IMG/VR virus record: IMGVR_UViG_3300029797_000019
Span: 1-24,948 of that record
Strand: one strand, 5' to 3'
Source: a virus
Length of the DNA: 24,948 bases
In this document: in pieces, positions 1 through 6,780 of the stretch
Layout: each line of letters begins with the position of its first letter
How positions within the stretch are numbered: the stretch's first letter is position 1
The notes under the pieces: generated by a model
What the model was told of the DNA's origin: nothing
What the model saw: only the letters and a program-made list of their open reading frames with translations
Databases searched by the model: none
Program-made: the position numbers and the translations under genes

Positions 1-205
1 ATTCTACATCCACCCCGCTCACATGACATTCAGAGGGTCCACCAATGGTTGTGGCTTCAAGGAACTTTATATTAATGCCAGATACGGGAACACCTGTTTC
101 TTTGACAAAAACATTCACTATGCCATCAACATCAGTCAGTTTGCTTTCAAGTTCCCGTTCAAGTGCGTATTTACGCTCCCGGATTATCTGAATTGGTGTT
201 TTCAT
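1..205 (-). CDS. Hypothetical protein, 3' end outside window
   Basis: The reading frame is open from an ATG at 205 to the left edge, giving at least 68 residues that begin MKTPIQIIRERKYALEREL. The N-terminal third is charged and probably helical; the rest looks like short beta strands. I recognise no family. The start overlaps the stop of the upstream gene by four bases (ATGA), so translation is probably coupled. The gene is incomplete because the window ends. Confidence 0.6.
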   Translation of the reverse strand, partial: MKTPIQIIRERKYALERELESKLTDVDGIVNVFVKETGVPVSGINIKFLEATTIGGPSECHVSGVDVE

Positions 206-420
206 TTATCCCCATCAACCCCACAATAATCCTTGAGCTCATCGGTCATATTTGCCGGATCTACCAAGTATCCATGCAACTCAATAGCATCATAGACGTG
301 AAAATTCTTTGGCTTATCACGCCACAACCGATCAGGTGGAGTCAGCCGGCCGTCTTCCGACTCAATCCAGCCGTTATCTTTCAACGCATTTACTCTTAAC
401 AATTTGTCTAATCCAGCCAT
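202..420 (-). CDS. Hypothetical 72-residue protein
   Basis: I chose the ATG at 420 because an AAAGGAG sequence lies seven bases before it; another ATG at 426 is too close to that site, and a GTG lies at 462. The product begins MAGLDKLLRVNALKDNGWIE and ends YCGVDGDK. It may be a small helical phage protein, but no family is recognised. It lies between an HNH gene and the partial gene at the left edge, overlapping the latter by four bases. Confidence 0.6.
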   Translation of the reverse strand: MAGLDKLLRVNALKDNGWIESEDGRLTPPDRLWRDKPKNFHVYDAIELHGYLVDPANMTDELKDYCGVDGDK

Positions 421-440
421 ATCCATACTCCTTTCACCAA

Positions 441-851
441 TTATTGTTTGTTTGAACACCAACCATCTCTTCCACCAACCGGCATACCGTCCACCCCATG
501 ACCCGTCTTAACCCGCCCATGGATCTTCTCATGACAATCCCGGCACAGACTCATCAAATTTTTAAGATCAAGCCTGAGTGACGGATCTTGTTCAACTTCG
601 ACAATATGATGAACTGTATCAGCCGCTGTCGCTCGCCCCTCTTTTAGACACATCTCGCACAACGGATTAATTGACAGTTTCATTTTTCTTACCTTGCTCC
701 ATTGCCAATCATATCCCCGCTTGCTGGCAGGCAATCTTGTATCCTGCTTCTGGCGCTTTTTTGTTACAATCGCTTTGCAATCAGGACAATATGTCTCTGT
801 TGTCAGGACGCGCTTGCACCTGCGGCAGGGTCTGGATGGAGTTGCTGGCAT
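441..851 (-). CDS. HNH endonuclease with N-terminal zinc ribbon
   Basis: The 136-residue protein has a CxxC...CxxC zinc ribbon near residues 9-25 (CRRC, CPDC). It then has the RGYDWQW-KVR segment and an HNH core: CEMC, HHIVEV, LMSLCRDCHEKIH. In tailed phages this type of HNH protein usually lies next to the terminase genes and assists DNA packaging; that role is inferred here because the terminase is not in view. The start overlaps the stop of the upstream ribbon-helix-helix gene in a TAATG junction. The C-terminus ends GWCSNKQ. Confidence 0.88.
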   Translation of the reverse strand: MPATPSRPCRRCKRVLTTETYCPDCKAIVTKKRQKQDTRLPASKRGYDWQWSKVRKMKLSINPLCEMCLKEGRATAADTVHHIVEVEQDPSLRLDLKNLMSLCRDCHEKIHGRVKTGHGVDGMPVGGRDGWCSNKQ

Positions 852-1003
852 TATTTGCTTTTCTCCCGCTCCAGATATTCCCGCAAAGCTTCTCTGACAA
901 TCTCAGCCTTGCTTGTTCGAGTATCAAACGAACGCCTTCGGACCTCTTCATACAAGTCCGAAGGCGTCATCACATACAGCGGTTTCTGGTTTTTTTTTGT
1001 CAT
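851..1003 (-). CDS. Ribbon-helix-helix (CopG/Arc-like) DNA-binding protein
   Basis: The 50-residue product from the ATG at 1003 has the layout of a ribbon-helix-helix repressor: a short strand near KPLYVMTP, then two helices ending TSKAEIVREALREYLERE. Such proteins bind operator DNA as dimers through the strand. A promoter-like TTGACA lies just upstream, so it may regulate itself and the HNH gene that follows. A longer frame from 1057 exists but would overlap that promoter. Confidence 0.75.
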   Translation of the reverse strand: MTKKNQKPLYVMTPSDLYEEVRRRSFDTRTSKAEIVREALREYLEREKSK

Positions 1004-1010
1004 GCTTTCA

Positions 1011-1038
1011 TGAATATCACAATATAAGAATATGTCAA
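1011..1038 (-). promoter_or_regulatory. Putative sigma70 promoter for the RHH gene
   Basis: On the minus strand a perfect TTGACA (1033-1038) is followed after 16 bases by TATTCA (1011-1016), a weak -10. The hexamer ATATTC occurs twice here, 16 bases apart, which could form a repressor site. The predicted transcript would be almost leaderless for the ATG at 1003, so the exact -10 is uncertain. Confidence 0.45.
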
Positions 1039-1111
1039 GCTTTAGATTGTTCAGCACAAGCCCAAACCAAAGCGATTATCCAACCAAGGAATGTCCACCC
1101 CGGCGTTGGCT

Positions 1112-1420
1112 TCAATTGTGTGGATCAATACCCATACAATTATCTTTCCAAAAAGACTCCATTGTTTTCATAATATACTCTGGAGTATGGTGATCTTCTG
1201 GAAAAAGCTCTATTTCAAAAGAATCTGCGTTTCGGTAGAAACGCCCCCTGGCTGTAAATGTTAGCTGCCCAAATACAGTAGACGGATATACGTTTACGAA
1301 ATACTTTGTATTTCCAGATCCGTCTAAAATCCTTTTTTGTAATAAACATTGTGCCCATTCTGATTCAAATCCAGCAGAATGCTTTGAGAATCCAGAATCA
1401 ATAAAATCTTTGATCTCCAT
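1112..1420 (-). CDS. Hypothetical 102-residue protein
   Basis: The frame starts with ATG at 1420 after an AAGGAC site and ends in NCMGIDPHN. The protein has an alternating beta pattern in the middle (YFVNVYPSTVFGQLTFTARG) and an acidic C-terminal helix. No family is recognised. It follows a 137-base gap that contains two hairpins and precedes the RHH gene. Confidence 0.65.
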   Translation of the reverse strand: MEIKDFIDSGFSKHSAGFESEWAQCLLQKRILDGSGNTKYFVNVYPSTVFGQLTFTARGRFYRNADSFEIELFPEDHHTPEYIMKTMESFWKDNCMGIDPHN

Positions 1421-1457
1421 CTGATTTCGTCCTTTTTAAAAGTCCAACAACAAAATC

Positions 1458-1510
1458 AAGCAGACCGGTAAAAGTCTTGCAGAAATCCGTAAGCCTATCC
1501 CCGGCTGCTT
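1458..1510. repeat. Inverted repeat AAGCAG(A)CCGG / CCGGCTGCTT
   Basis: The arms lie at 1458-1468 and 1501-1510. They pair over 10 bp with one bulged A and a 32-base loop. The loop ends CCTATCC next to the right arm, the same heptamer found at the 3' side of the elements at 6.75 and 9.19 kb, but the folding differs. There is no T-tract on the minus strand. Confidence 0.5.
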
Positions 1511-1515
1511 ATTTA

Positions 1516-1551
1516 ATGGTTATAATTCTACTATATCTCGCTTATAACCAT
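1516..1551. repeat. Perfect 10-bp inverted repeat after the MazG gene
   Basis: ATGGTTATAA (1516-1525) and TTATAACCAT (1542-1551) are exact reverse complements with a 16-base loop. It lies a few bases beyond the MazG stop codon on the minus strand. It has no U-tract, so it is more like an mRNA 3' stabiliser or a protein site than a terminator. Confidence 0.5.
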
Positions 1552-1557
1552 ATTTTA

Positions 1558-1887
1558 CTACCTATTATCCCCATCTCCATGAATAACACCACGCACACTC
1601 CTGCTTGCCAGCTTTTCAATATTCATCTGCGCGATTGCCTCCAGGCTTGCCCCGATCTGCGTTGCCAGCTCCGAAATATACCAGAGACAATCTCCCAACT
1701 CCTTTGCTATGTCTTCGGCTCGTTCATCCGTAAGAATTCCACCGTTGTCTCTCTCAAGCTTTTTTATTTTTTCAGCAACTTCGCCTGCCTCGCCGTTGAG
1801 ACCCAGCGCCGGATAATACAAACTTTTTCCACGCCCGGGATAAACTGCCGTCTCCAATGCCGCCGTTTGATATTCCGTGAAATTCAT
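1558..1887 (-). CDS. MazG-like nucleotide pyrophosphohydrolase
   Basis: The 109-residue protein has the MazG signature of a helical NTP pyrophosphatase: GLNGEAGEVAEKIKKLER around residues 29-46, then ELGDCLWYISELA around 64-76. The E-x2-E and E-x2-D residues bind magnesium in this family. MazG enzymes hydrolyse nucleoside triphosphates to monophosphate and pyrophosphate. In phages they are thought to adjust host (p)ppGpp or dNTP pools. The start overlaps the DUF6378 gene by four bases. Confidence 0.88.
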   Translation of the reverse strand: MNFTEYQTAALETAVYPGRGKSLYYPALGLNGEAGEVAEKIKKLERDNGGILTDERAEDIAKELGDCLWYISELATQIGASLEAIAQMNIEKLASRSVRGVIHGDGDNR

Positions 1888-2399
1888 CGACCCTCCTCCA
1901 CCATATCCGCAGCGATCCCCGCATACCCGACAAGATCAAGATAATTATCCAGACTCGGCTTCTGCCCTGACATCCTCGCAATCTTGAACAGCATCATCAT
2001 TTCGGCCACTTCCTTATTACTGATATTCACTTTATCACACGCAATCACGCCATTTGCCTTTAAAAATTCAGTCCAGTATTTCCCGATTAGGGCAAAAGAA
2101 TCCTCAGGCTTGCCGTATTGATCCTGCCGTTCGCCGTTGATGATGTCCAAGGCTTTCCTCAAAATCTTTCCGCGTTCTTTTTTTTCTGTATTTTCTTCCG
2201 GTTTCCAATCTCGATTGTGGCTATCCACGGCATCGTCCTCTGGTGCTAATTGATCACAAATGTACTCCGTACAATCATCCGTGCAACTAATAACGTTCCG
2301 AACAAAGTTGCTGCCGGAAATACAGCCATTGCAAGCTGCGCATGTTTCATCGTTGTTTGCACAATAATCACAAATAACTAAACTGTCTTTATTTTTCAT
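1884..2399 (-). CDS. DUF6378-domain protein with Cys-rich N-terminus
   Basis: The 171-residue protein has two parts. Residues 1-50 hold nine cysteines (CDYCANNDETCAACNGC and three more), a likely zinc-binding segment. Residues 80-171 match the phage DUF6378 pattern: ILRKALDIINGERQDQYG, then NKEVAEMMMLFKIAR and DNYLDLVGYAGIA. The biochemical function of DUF6378 is not known to me. It lies directly before MazG, with which it overlaps by four bases. An AAGGAG site precedes the ATG. Confidence 0.8.
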   Translation of the reverse strand: MKNKDSLVICDYCANNDETCAACNGCISGSNFVRNVISCTDDCTEYICDQLAPEDDAVDSHNRDWKPEENTEKKERGKILRKALDIINGERQDQYGKPEDSFALIGKYWTEFLKANGVIACDKVNISNKEVAEMMMLFKIARMSGQKPSLDNYLDLVGYAGIAADMVEEGR

Positions 2400-2402
2400 A
2401 TT

Positions 2403-2543
2403 TTACTCCTTGAATTCCATCCATTCTGCGTCCGTATCATTGACTTCAACAGCATACGGGCATGAGTATGGGTATTCGCAATCGTCTTCTACTTCGAGTA
2501 TGCACTCAAAATCTTTCCCGCATTTTTCACAAATGTATTTGAT
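2403..2543 (-). CDS. Small zinc-ribbon-like protein with ATC as apparent start
   Basis: The frame reads KYICEKCGKDFECILEV then DDCEYPYSCPYAVEV and stops at 2403, 46 codons from the ATC at 2541-2543. A perfect AAGGAG lies seven bases before that ATC, where an ATG would be expected. The only other in-frame start I found is a TTG at about 2573, inside the previous gene and without a ribosome binding site. The four cysteines suggest zinc binding; function unknown. Confidence 0.55.
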   Translation of the reverse strand: MKYICEKCGKDFECILEVEDDCEYPYSCPYAVEVNDTDAEWMEFKE

Positions 2544-2554
2544 TTTTAATCTCC

Positions 2555-2707
2555 TTAATCTAAACGAATACAAAGACGATTAGCCATTTCTTCGATTGTC
2601 TCATAATAATTAGGAGCGAACTCTCTACGTTTGTTGGCCCTCTTTATTTTTCTGCGCTCGTACTCAGCTTTACGCTTCGCTGCTTTGCTTGGATATATTT
2701 TTTTCAT
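2555..2707 (-). CDS. Small basic protein, 50 residues
   Basis: The ATG at 2707 overlaps the stop of the previous small gene (ATGA). The product is very basic in its first half (KAAKRKAEYERRKIKRANKR) and ends MANRLCIRLD. It may bind nucleic acid, but no family is recognised. It is missed by simple length filters, yet it fits the tight gene packing. Confidence 0.55.
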   Translation of the reverse strand: MKKIYPSKAAKRKAEYERRKIKRANKRREFAPNYYETIEEMANRLCIRLD

Positions 2708-2793
2708 TTCTTAAAAACATCATCCTTATGCTGTAATGCTTGCCGGGCCGCTGTGAGTGCGTTGATAATTGTGGACATAACTGGCTTGCCCAT
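2704..2793 (-). CDS. Small protein, 29 residues
   Basis: An AAAGGA site lies seven bases before the ATG at 2793. The product starts MGKPVMSTIINALTAARQAL and ends VFKK. It is one probable amphipathic helix. It fills a gap between two larger genes and overlaps the next gene by four bases. Function unknown. Confidence 0.45.
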   Translation of the reverse strand: MGKPVMSTIINALTAARQALQHKDDVFKK

Positions 2794-2804
2794 GTTAATG
2801 TCCT

Positions 2805-3005
2805 TTATTGTCCGTATTCGTAATACTCCCTTTGTAGCGCTTGCCAGGGAGACAGTCCTTTTTCAAAGTATCCATAGAAAATTAACCTCTCTTCTTCGAA
2901 CTCAGGTATAAGCAAGTACTTGAAGCAATCATCACGCCCAACAACTTGTTTGAGCCACTTTTCAAATTGTTCGGCTTTCAATCCTGTAAAATATGTTCCT
3001 ACCAT
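2805..3005 (-). CDS. Hypothetical 66-residue protein
   Basis: The ATG at 3005 follows AAGGACAAGTGAA, a fair ribosome binding site. The protein is rich in aromatic and acidic residues (EQFEKWLKQVV, FEEERLIFYGYF, REYYEYGQ). No family is recognised. Confidence 0.65.
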   Translation of the reverse strand: MVGTYFTGLKAEQFEKWLKQVVGRDDCFKYLLIPEFEEERLIFYGYFEKGLSPWQALQREYYEYGQ

Positions 3006-3017
3006 TTCACTTGTCCT

Positions 3018-3041
3018 TCAGTTATTTGAAAGATTCATCAT
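3018..3041 (-). CDS. Possible 7-residue leader peptide
   Basis: A strong CAAGGAG site lies nine bases before ATGATG at 3041, which opens only a seven-residue frame, MMNLSNN, ending at 3018. The site may be a relic of a lost gene or a tiny leader that feeds ribosomes to the next gene. Confidence 0.2.
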   Translation of the reverse strand: MMNLSNN

Positions 3042-3047
3042 AACAAA

Positions 3048-3218
3048 TCACTCCTTGTTTATGCGTTGTTGTTTCCAATACGCTTCAACCTCAGCACGCT
3101 GCTTTTCGGTCTCTTCGTTCGTAGCAGTCCGGCCAACATAATCACAATGGAGACACTCCCACACCCAACCATTCCATTCGTCAATCACCATCTGGCAATC
3201 ACAAATTGGGCATTTCAT
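3048..3218 (-). CDS. Small zinc-ribbon protein
   Basis: The ATG at 3218 follows AGGAAGAATT. The 56-residue product has a clean treble-clef or ribbon pattern, CPICDC near residue 3 and CLHCDYVG near residue 22, followed by a charged helix that ends KQQRINKE. The start lies inside the previous gene (20-base overlap). It probably binds zinc; partner unknown. Confidence 0.7.
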   Translation of the reverse strand: MKCPICDCQMVIDEWNGWVWECLHCDYVGRTATNEETEKQRAEVEAYWKQQRINKE

Positions 3219-3519
3219 AATTCTTCCTGATTTGAAATTCTTCTTTTTTTCCAGGATTCCAGTTTGACACCGGTCGCAGGTATCCGACAACGCGACTGTA
3301 AACTTCGCAATCCTGGCAGAAATCCTGACTCTTCCTGAAACACTCAGAACATTTGAACAAATATTTCCCGTAACGATTCCCGATTGCTCCGTTTTTGATT
3401 TCGATACATGTAGCGCTTGTTCTTTCAATATTCATTTGAAAGTCTTTTCCGCAATCCATGCAAGTCACGCCGATACGCGCAAAATGATGTTCTCCAATCT
3501 TATCACTTAATTCTTGCAT
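3199..3519 (-). CDS. Cys-rich protein resembling the C-terminus of anaerobic ribonucleotide reductase (NrdD)
   Basis: The 106-residue product has CMDC, CSEC and CQDC zinc pairs. The last pair is followed by EVYSRVVGYLRPVSNWNPGK, closely like the C-terminal zinc-site plus glycyl-radical region of class III ribonucleotide reductases (R-V-x-G-Y...WN-x-GK). No NrdD catalytic barrel is present, so it cannot be a full reductase. It may be a radical-domain accessory or a borrowed zinc module. Of two adjacent ATGs, 3519 has the better spacing from AAGGAG. Confidence 0.65.
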   Translation of the reverse strand: MQELSDKIGEHHFARIGVTCMDCGKDFQMNIERTSATCIEIKNGAIGNRYGKYLFKCSECFRKSQDFCQDCEVYSRVVGYLRPVSNWNPGKKEEFQIRKNYEMPNL

Positions 3520-3531
3520 CATAGCTCCTTT

Positions 3532-3999
3532 TCACAATACCCTCATAGCATATTCCAACAAACAACAAGCATCTGCCTCATTGTCGTCTGTCGGGGCATG
3601 GCCCATCTTCTTAGCAGCTTCGATCATTTCGGGCTTACCGGCGTTCCCTTTGCCAGTTGCGAACTTTTTCAGCGTACCGGTATGAACTGGCATTGTCTCA
3701 GCGCCTATTTTAGCAGACCAGGCCAAAACTTCCGTAGCCATACCTACGCATAGTTGCGTAGCCGCGCCGCCGCGATGGTGGGCTTGCTCAAAAACAACTA
3801 CGTCTACATTCCCCGACAATCCCATCATTTCGTTCAGCCATGCCCTGAGTCGCAAAAACCGCATGCCTGGAGACTCCCCTCGTTTCAAATCGAAAACTTG
3901 AACTCCTGAACTTACTTTCCCATCAATCACGCATGCCCAGCCTGTTTTTGTCGCCAGATCCAGCGATACTATGTTGATGTCAGAACGGGATATCGTCAT
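3532..3999 (-). CDS. RuvC-like Holliday junction resolvase
   Basis: The 155-residue protein has an RNase H/RuvC fold pattern: SLDLATKTGW with Asp14, VVVFEQ with Glu71, and DDNEADA near residues 138-144. These acidic residues match the metal-binding set used to cut branched DNA. It probably resolves recombination or replication intermediates before packaging. I chose ATG 3999, which has a GGAAGG site eight bases upstream; a GTG at 4008 is possible. It overlaps the SSB-like gene. Confidence 0.82.
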   Translation of the reverse strand: MTISRSDINIVSLDLATKTGWACVIDGKVSSGVQVFDLKRGESPGMRFLRLRAWLNEMMGLSGNVDVVVFEQAHHRGGAATQLCVGMATEVLAWSAKIGAETMPVHTGTLKKFATGKGNAGKPEMIEAAKKMGHAPTDDNEADACCLLEYAMRVL

Positions 4000-4276
4000 C
4001 TGATCCACCTTCCGATTCTTTGGCCTGATTATTTACAGTTGGTTCGCTTTCGCCGGTCCAGAAAATCTTTGCATTCCCGATGATAGGAAGCTTTGCCCCG
4101 GCCTGCCTCTCCTCTTGGCTCTGCGCCTGGCTAATCGTTCCGTTATCGCCGTATTCTGATACGTTCTCAGTATCGATGAATGCTGTCATGTCGGCATATA
4201 TGCCTTTTTGTCCTTTAAAAAACCTGCTCTTATCAAGTTTTGTGACATCTACTTTGAAACTTACGCCAATCTTCAT
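3980..4276 (-). CDS. SSB-like single-stranded DNA-binding protein
   Basis: The 98-residue protein starts MKIGVSFKVDVTKLDKSRFF, has a beta-rich body (YADMTAFIDTENV, LPIIGNAKIFW), then a low-complexity acidic tail ending SDDDIPF. Such an acidic, hydrophobic-ended tail is the docking tip of bacterial and phage SSB proteins. The body is not a textbook OB-fold match, so the assignment rests on layout and position directly before the resolvase. A frame extends upstream to 4333, but the ATG at 4276 has AAAGGA before it. Confidence 0.7.
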   Translation of the reverse strand: MKIGVSFKVDVTKLDKSRFFKGQKGIYADMTAFIDTENVSEYGDNGTISQAQSQEERQAGAKLPIIGNAKIFWTGESEPTVNNQAKESEGGSDDDIPF

Positions 4277-4351
4277 TTTTTTGAAATTTCCTTTTATTTG
4301 TATTGGACCACCTGTGTAATGTAGGTAACCCAATATTTATTTTTCGTAATC

Positions 4352-4531
4352 TCACTTAATGCTGATTTTCCGGTATTTTTTCATCAGTGTTGCCAGTTCG
4401 CTTGTATTTTTCCTGGCTCTCCTGGCCCCTGCTTTATTTGTGTTGGATTCTGAGTTTTTCAAGAAGTTGTTAAACTCGTTTTTAATATCTTCGCGTAAAT
4501 CTTCTACAGCACTTTCATTAAAATCATTCAT
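4352..4531 (-). CDS. Histone H1-like small basic protein
   Basis: The 59-residue product ends in a lysine/arginine-rich segment: NTNKAGARRARKNTSELATL then MKKYRKISIK. This resembles the short histone H1-like proteins of bacteria and phages (pattern NKAxGxRxRKxLxEL), which bind DNA without strong sequence preference. The ATG at 4531 overlaps the previous gene by eight bases. A role in coating or organising phage DNA is an inference. Confidence 0.6.
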   Translation of the reverse strand: MNDFNESAVEDLREDIKNEFNNFLKNSESNTNKAGARRARKNTSELATLMKKYRKISIK

Positions 4532-5183
4532 TTAGCTCTCCTTTATCTTCTATCTGATTCAACCTTTTTACTATTCCATCAATATGTTTATCCCCGGCCA
4601 TATACGCACCGATTAGTCTTGTTAGCCCTTCGGAGTCGAAATTATCATGAAGTTCAAGTTCGCCTGAATGAAGAGCAGCAACCGTCGGTAACAAAGCCGC
4701 AAATCCCGACAAAAAGCCGTCTTTTAATTCTTCAGGCTTTAGCGATGGATTGCGCTTGGCGTATGAATACCCGATTTTGACAGCATGTGACAACGTGTTT
4801 TTAATAATCAACATCATGCCCACTTGCTTCATAAGCTCTGGTGTGTAAATGCTCAGTGACTTGCTTTTTGCTTTCCAGACTGTAACAAAAGCAAGATAAT
4901 TGGAAACCGCATCATATAGTTTCCTTTCGCCATATTCGTGGATCTCTACGTTTTCATCGAGCCACCAGTCAACAAAATCAACGACAAAAGACTCCATATC
5001 GATAAACGTTACCGGCCTTTCTACGCCATGTGCTTTACAATACCTCGTCAATGCGCCGCGTATTTTACCTGCTGTATACCCAGTTTTTGCAAGAAAATCT
5101 TTTGCTTCAACATATCCGATAACGCCCTGGTACTTACGCTCAAGTTTCTTTTCGTTCTCAATAGCTGTATTTAAGTCAAACAT
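4524..5183 (-). CDS. Hypothetical 219-residue protein
   Basis: The frame starts MFDLNTAIENEKKLERKYQG after a GAGGAG site. It is mostly helical by composition, with FVVDFVDWWLDENVEIHEYG near residues 67-86 and a long hydrophobic helix in the second half (MLIIKNTLSHAVKIGYSYA). No catalytic motif or known family is seen. It lies between the coiled-coil protein and the H1-like gene, within the replication block. Confidence 0.7.
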   Translation of the reverse strand: MFDLNTAIENEKKLERKYQGVIGYVEAKDFLAKTGYTAGKIRGALTRYCKAHGVERPVTFIDMESFVVDFVDWWLDENVEIHEYGERKLYDAVSNYLAFVTVWKAKSKSLSIYTPELMKQVGMMLIIKNTLSHAVKIGYSYAKRNPSLKPEELKDGFLSGFAALLPTVAALHSGELELHDNFDSEGLTRLIGAYMAGDKHIDGIVKRLNQIEDKGELNE

Positions 5184-5194
5184 TCAAAAACTCC

Positions 5195-6376
5195 TCATAT
5201 CTCAATTATCGCGTTGTTTTCGATTCTGTCCAGCTCTTCGCTTAATTTGTGCATGATATCGTTCAACACCTCGACTGACGATGTCGGAAATCCCCCGGAT
5301 CTGTCCATGTCGTTTGTCATTAGTGTTATGTAATCCATCAAATCCTTGCCTTGCTTTTCCAACATAGACGCCCACTTATTATCGACCATTTCAGGGCTTG
5401 AAACTTCCGTCTGATTTTTCAGGTTTTCGTTTTCTTTTTCCAGCCTGGCCGTTTCTTTGTGCGCCGCTGACATTGATTCAAGGGCCTGCTTTCTCTCTCT
5501 CTCTGCTTTTTCTTGAGCCGCTTTGGCCTTATCAACTTCTTTTTGGAGTTCGGCCCGGATAGATTCCCGCAGGCTTTCTTCAACGTCTTCTTTGGCTGTC
5601 AGCACGTCTTTTTTTGCCTGCTGGAGTTCGTCTTCTTTTTGCTGTAGCTCTGCTTCTTTTTGGGCTTTGATTCTATCCGATGCAGCACCAACCATATCAA
5701 GAACACCATCCTCAGCATTCTTTAACTCTTCCTCTAACTGCGATACTCTATCCATTGTTCTTATTCTGGCGTTTTCAACGAGCAACTGAATTTTTTGACC
5801 TTCTTCCGGCAACTGTGAATAATTAAGCGCAACTGCTTTTGTGATTTTGCCATTGTCGAGTAGTGTTTTTAGATCCGGGATAAGGTTCTCGATACTTGGT
5901 TGCGTCCTGAGTTTAGCAAGCATCTTTTTTTCTTCTTTGTGCTTGTTTATCATAGAATCTATTTCCGATTCTATTACCTCTTTGTTTTCAGATGATATGG
6001 GAATTTCTTTTTGATTAATAACTATTGAACTTGTTTCACTTTGGGCAAGTTCTGCCCGGTCTTCCCCTATCTTTTTACCTAAGTATCTGATTTTATTAAA
6101 AGGCACATTTGAGAAATGGGCAAGGCTTGCCTGGAAATTATCAACTAAAGGAGCAATGTCTTTTAGTTTATCGTTCACTGTTCTTTTCGATTCACCAATT
6201 TCATTGCAAAATTGCTCCCAAGTCAAACCGCATGCTTTGTATTCTTTGCTTTCGCGAACCTGATAAAGCATTGCATATTTTAAAAGCTCGTTGTGTGCCT
6301 GATCATAATTTATTTTTTGCAGAACACCCAACGCTTTTGATTCTTCCCGTATGATATCTATCTCTGATTTTTCCAT
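5195..6376 (-). CDS. Coiled-coil protein with N-terminal DNA-binding-like domain
   Basis: The 393-residue protein has two parts. Residues 1-80 look like a small HTH-containing domain (CGLTWEQFCNEIGESKRTVN), of the sort that recognises DNA or initiates partition. Residues about 205-330 are a long charged coiled coil (ELQQKEDELQQAKKDV and similar). The C-terminus is a short acidic helix. No ATPase or nuclease motif is present. An AAGGAG site precedes the ATG and the gene abuts the LigA-related gene. Confidence 0.7.
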   Translation of the reverse strand: MEKSEIDIIREESKALGVLQKINYDQAHNELLKYAMLYQVRESKEYKACGLTWEQFCNEIGESKRTVNDKLKDIAPLVDNFQASLAHFSNVPFNKIRYLGKKIGEDRAELAQSETSSIVINQKEIPISSENKEVIESEIDSMINKHKEEKKMLAKLRTQPSIENLIPDLKTLLDNGKITKAVALNYSQLPEEGQKIQLLVENARIRTMDRVSQLEEELKNAEDGVLDMVGAASDRIKAQKEAELQQKEDELQQAKKDVLTAKEDVEESLRESIRAELQKEVDKAKAAQEKAERERKQALESMSAAHKETARLEKENENLKNQTEVSSPEMVDNKWASMLEKQGKDLMDYITLMTNDMDRSGGFPTSSVEVLNDIMHKLSEELDRIENNAIIEI

Positions 6377-6694
6377 TTATTTATCTCCTTCCTTCCGTTT
6401 TGGATACGGCCCATGTTCAACCAGGCCACTCTCAATATCTGATTTCCATTGATTAGCAATAGCCACAAGCGCACCTGGCATTTTTGCGAATAAATCAAAC
6501 CCGGACCCGGCCTGCAATGATTCAGGGTCAATCAATTCTTTGGCCCAATGCGTTACCTTGTCGAATTCGCTGTAAAGATCCAGACACAGGATATCAAAGT
6601 CATGATCCGACATAACCGAAAAGTCTTTTTCGTAATAAAGATATGACGCACAAAGATATTTAACGCAATTTTGATTTGGAATTGAACATTTCAT
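6377..6694 (-). CDS. DNA ligase LigA-related (domain Ia-like) protein
   Basis: The 105-residue protein contains YLYYEKDFSVMSDHDFDILC at residues 18-37 and AKELIDPESLQAGSGFDL further on. The YY...D-x2-MSD-x-x-FD pattern is that of domain Ia of NAD-dependent DNA ligases, which binds the nicotinamide mononucleotide half of NAD. No adenylation core is attached, so it is not a ligase alone. Free-standing copies are common in phages, with unknown role. It follows a structured element in its 5' region. Confidence 0.68.
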   Translation of the reverse strand: MKCSIPNQNCVKYLCASYLYYEKDFSVMSDHDFDILCLDLYSEFDKVTHWAKELIDPESLQAGSGFDLFAKMPGALVAIANQWKSDIESGLVEHGPYPKRKEGDK

Positions 6695-6731
6695 AAAGCC
6701 TCCCTGTAAACTTCCCTGATTTTGGGTGAGA

Positions 6732-6780
6732 GTGGGAAGACCGGTCAGGGTTCCGGTGTTCGGGAGCTACCCTATCCCAC
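6732..6780 (-). ncRNA. Putative structured RNA element, copy 1 (three-helix junction)
   Basis: Helices in plus coordinates: P1 6732-6737/6775-6780 (GTGGGA/TCCCAC), P2 6740-6744/6753-6757 (ACCGG/CCGGT), P3 6762-6764/6770-6772 (GGG/CCC). The junction strands are GTTC (6758-6761) and TA (6773-6774). A second element at 9165-9214 has the same layout with compensatory base changes. It lies between the SF2 helicase stop and the LigA-related start, so it would be in the mRNA leader of the latter. The strand is inferred from the genes. No known RNA class is recognised. Confidence 0.6.

Noticed and set aside
3219-3428. N-terminal extension of the small zinc protein at 3048-3218
   Set aside because: The extension lies out of frame over the NrdD-like gene, and the AGGAAG before ATG 3218 marks the start.
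6732-6780. Hammerhead, twister or tRNA-like identity for the structured element
   Set aside because: The CUGAUGA and GAAA core of hammerheads is absent, I could not match the conserved twister bases, and there is no cloverleaf with acceptor end.
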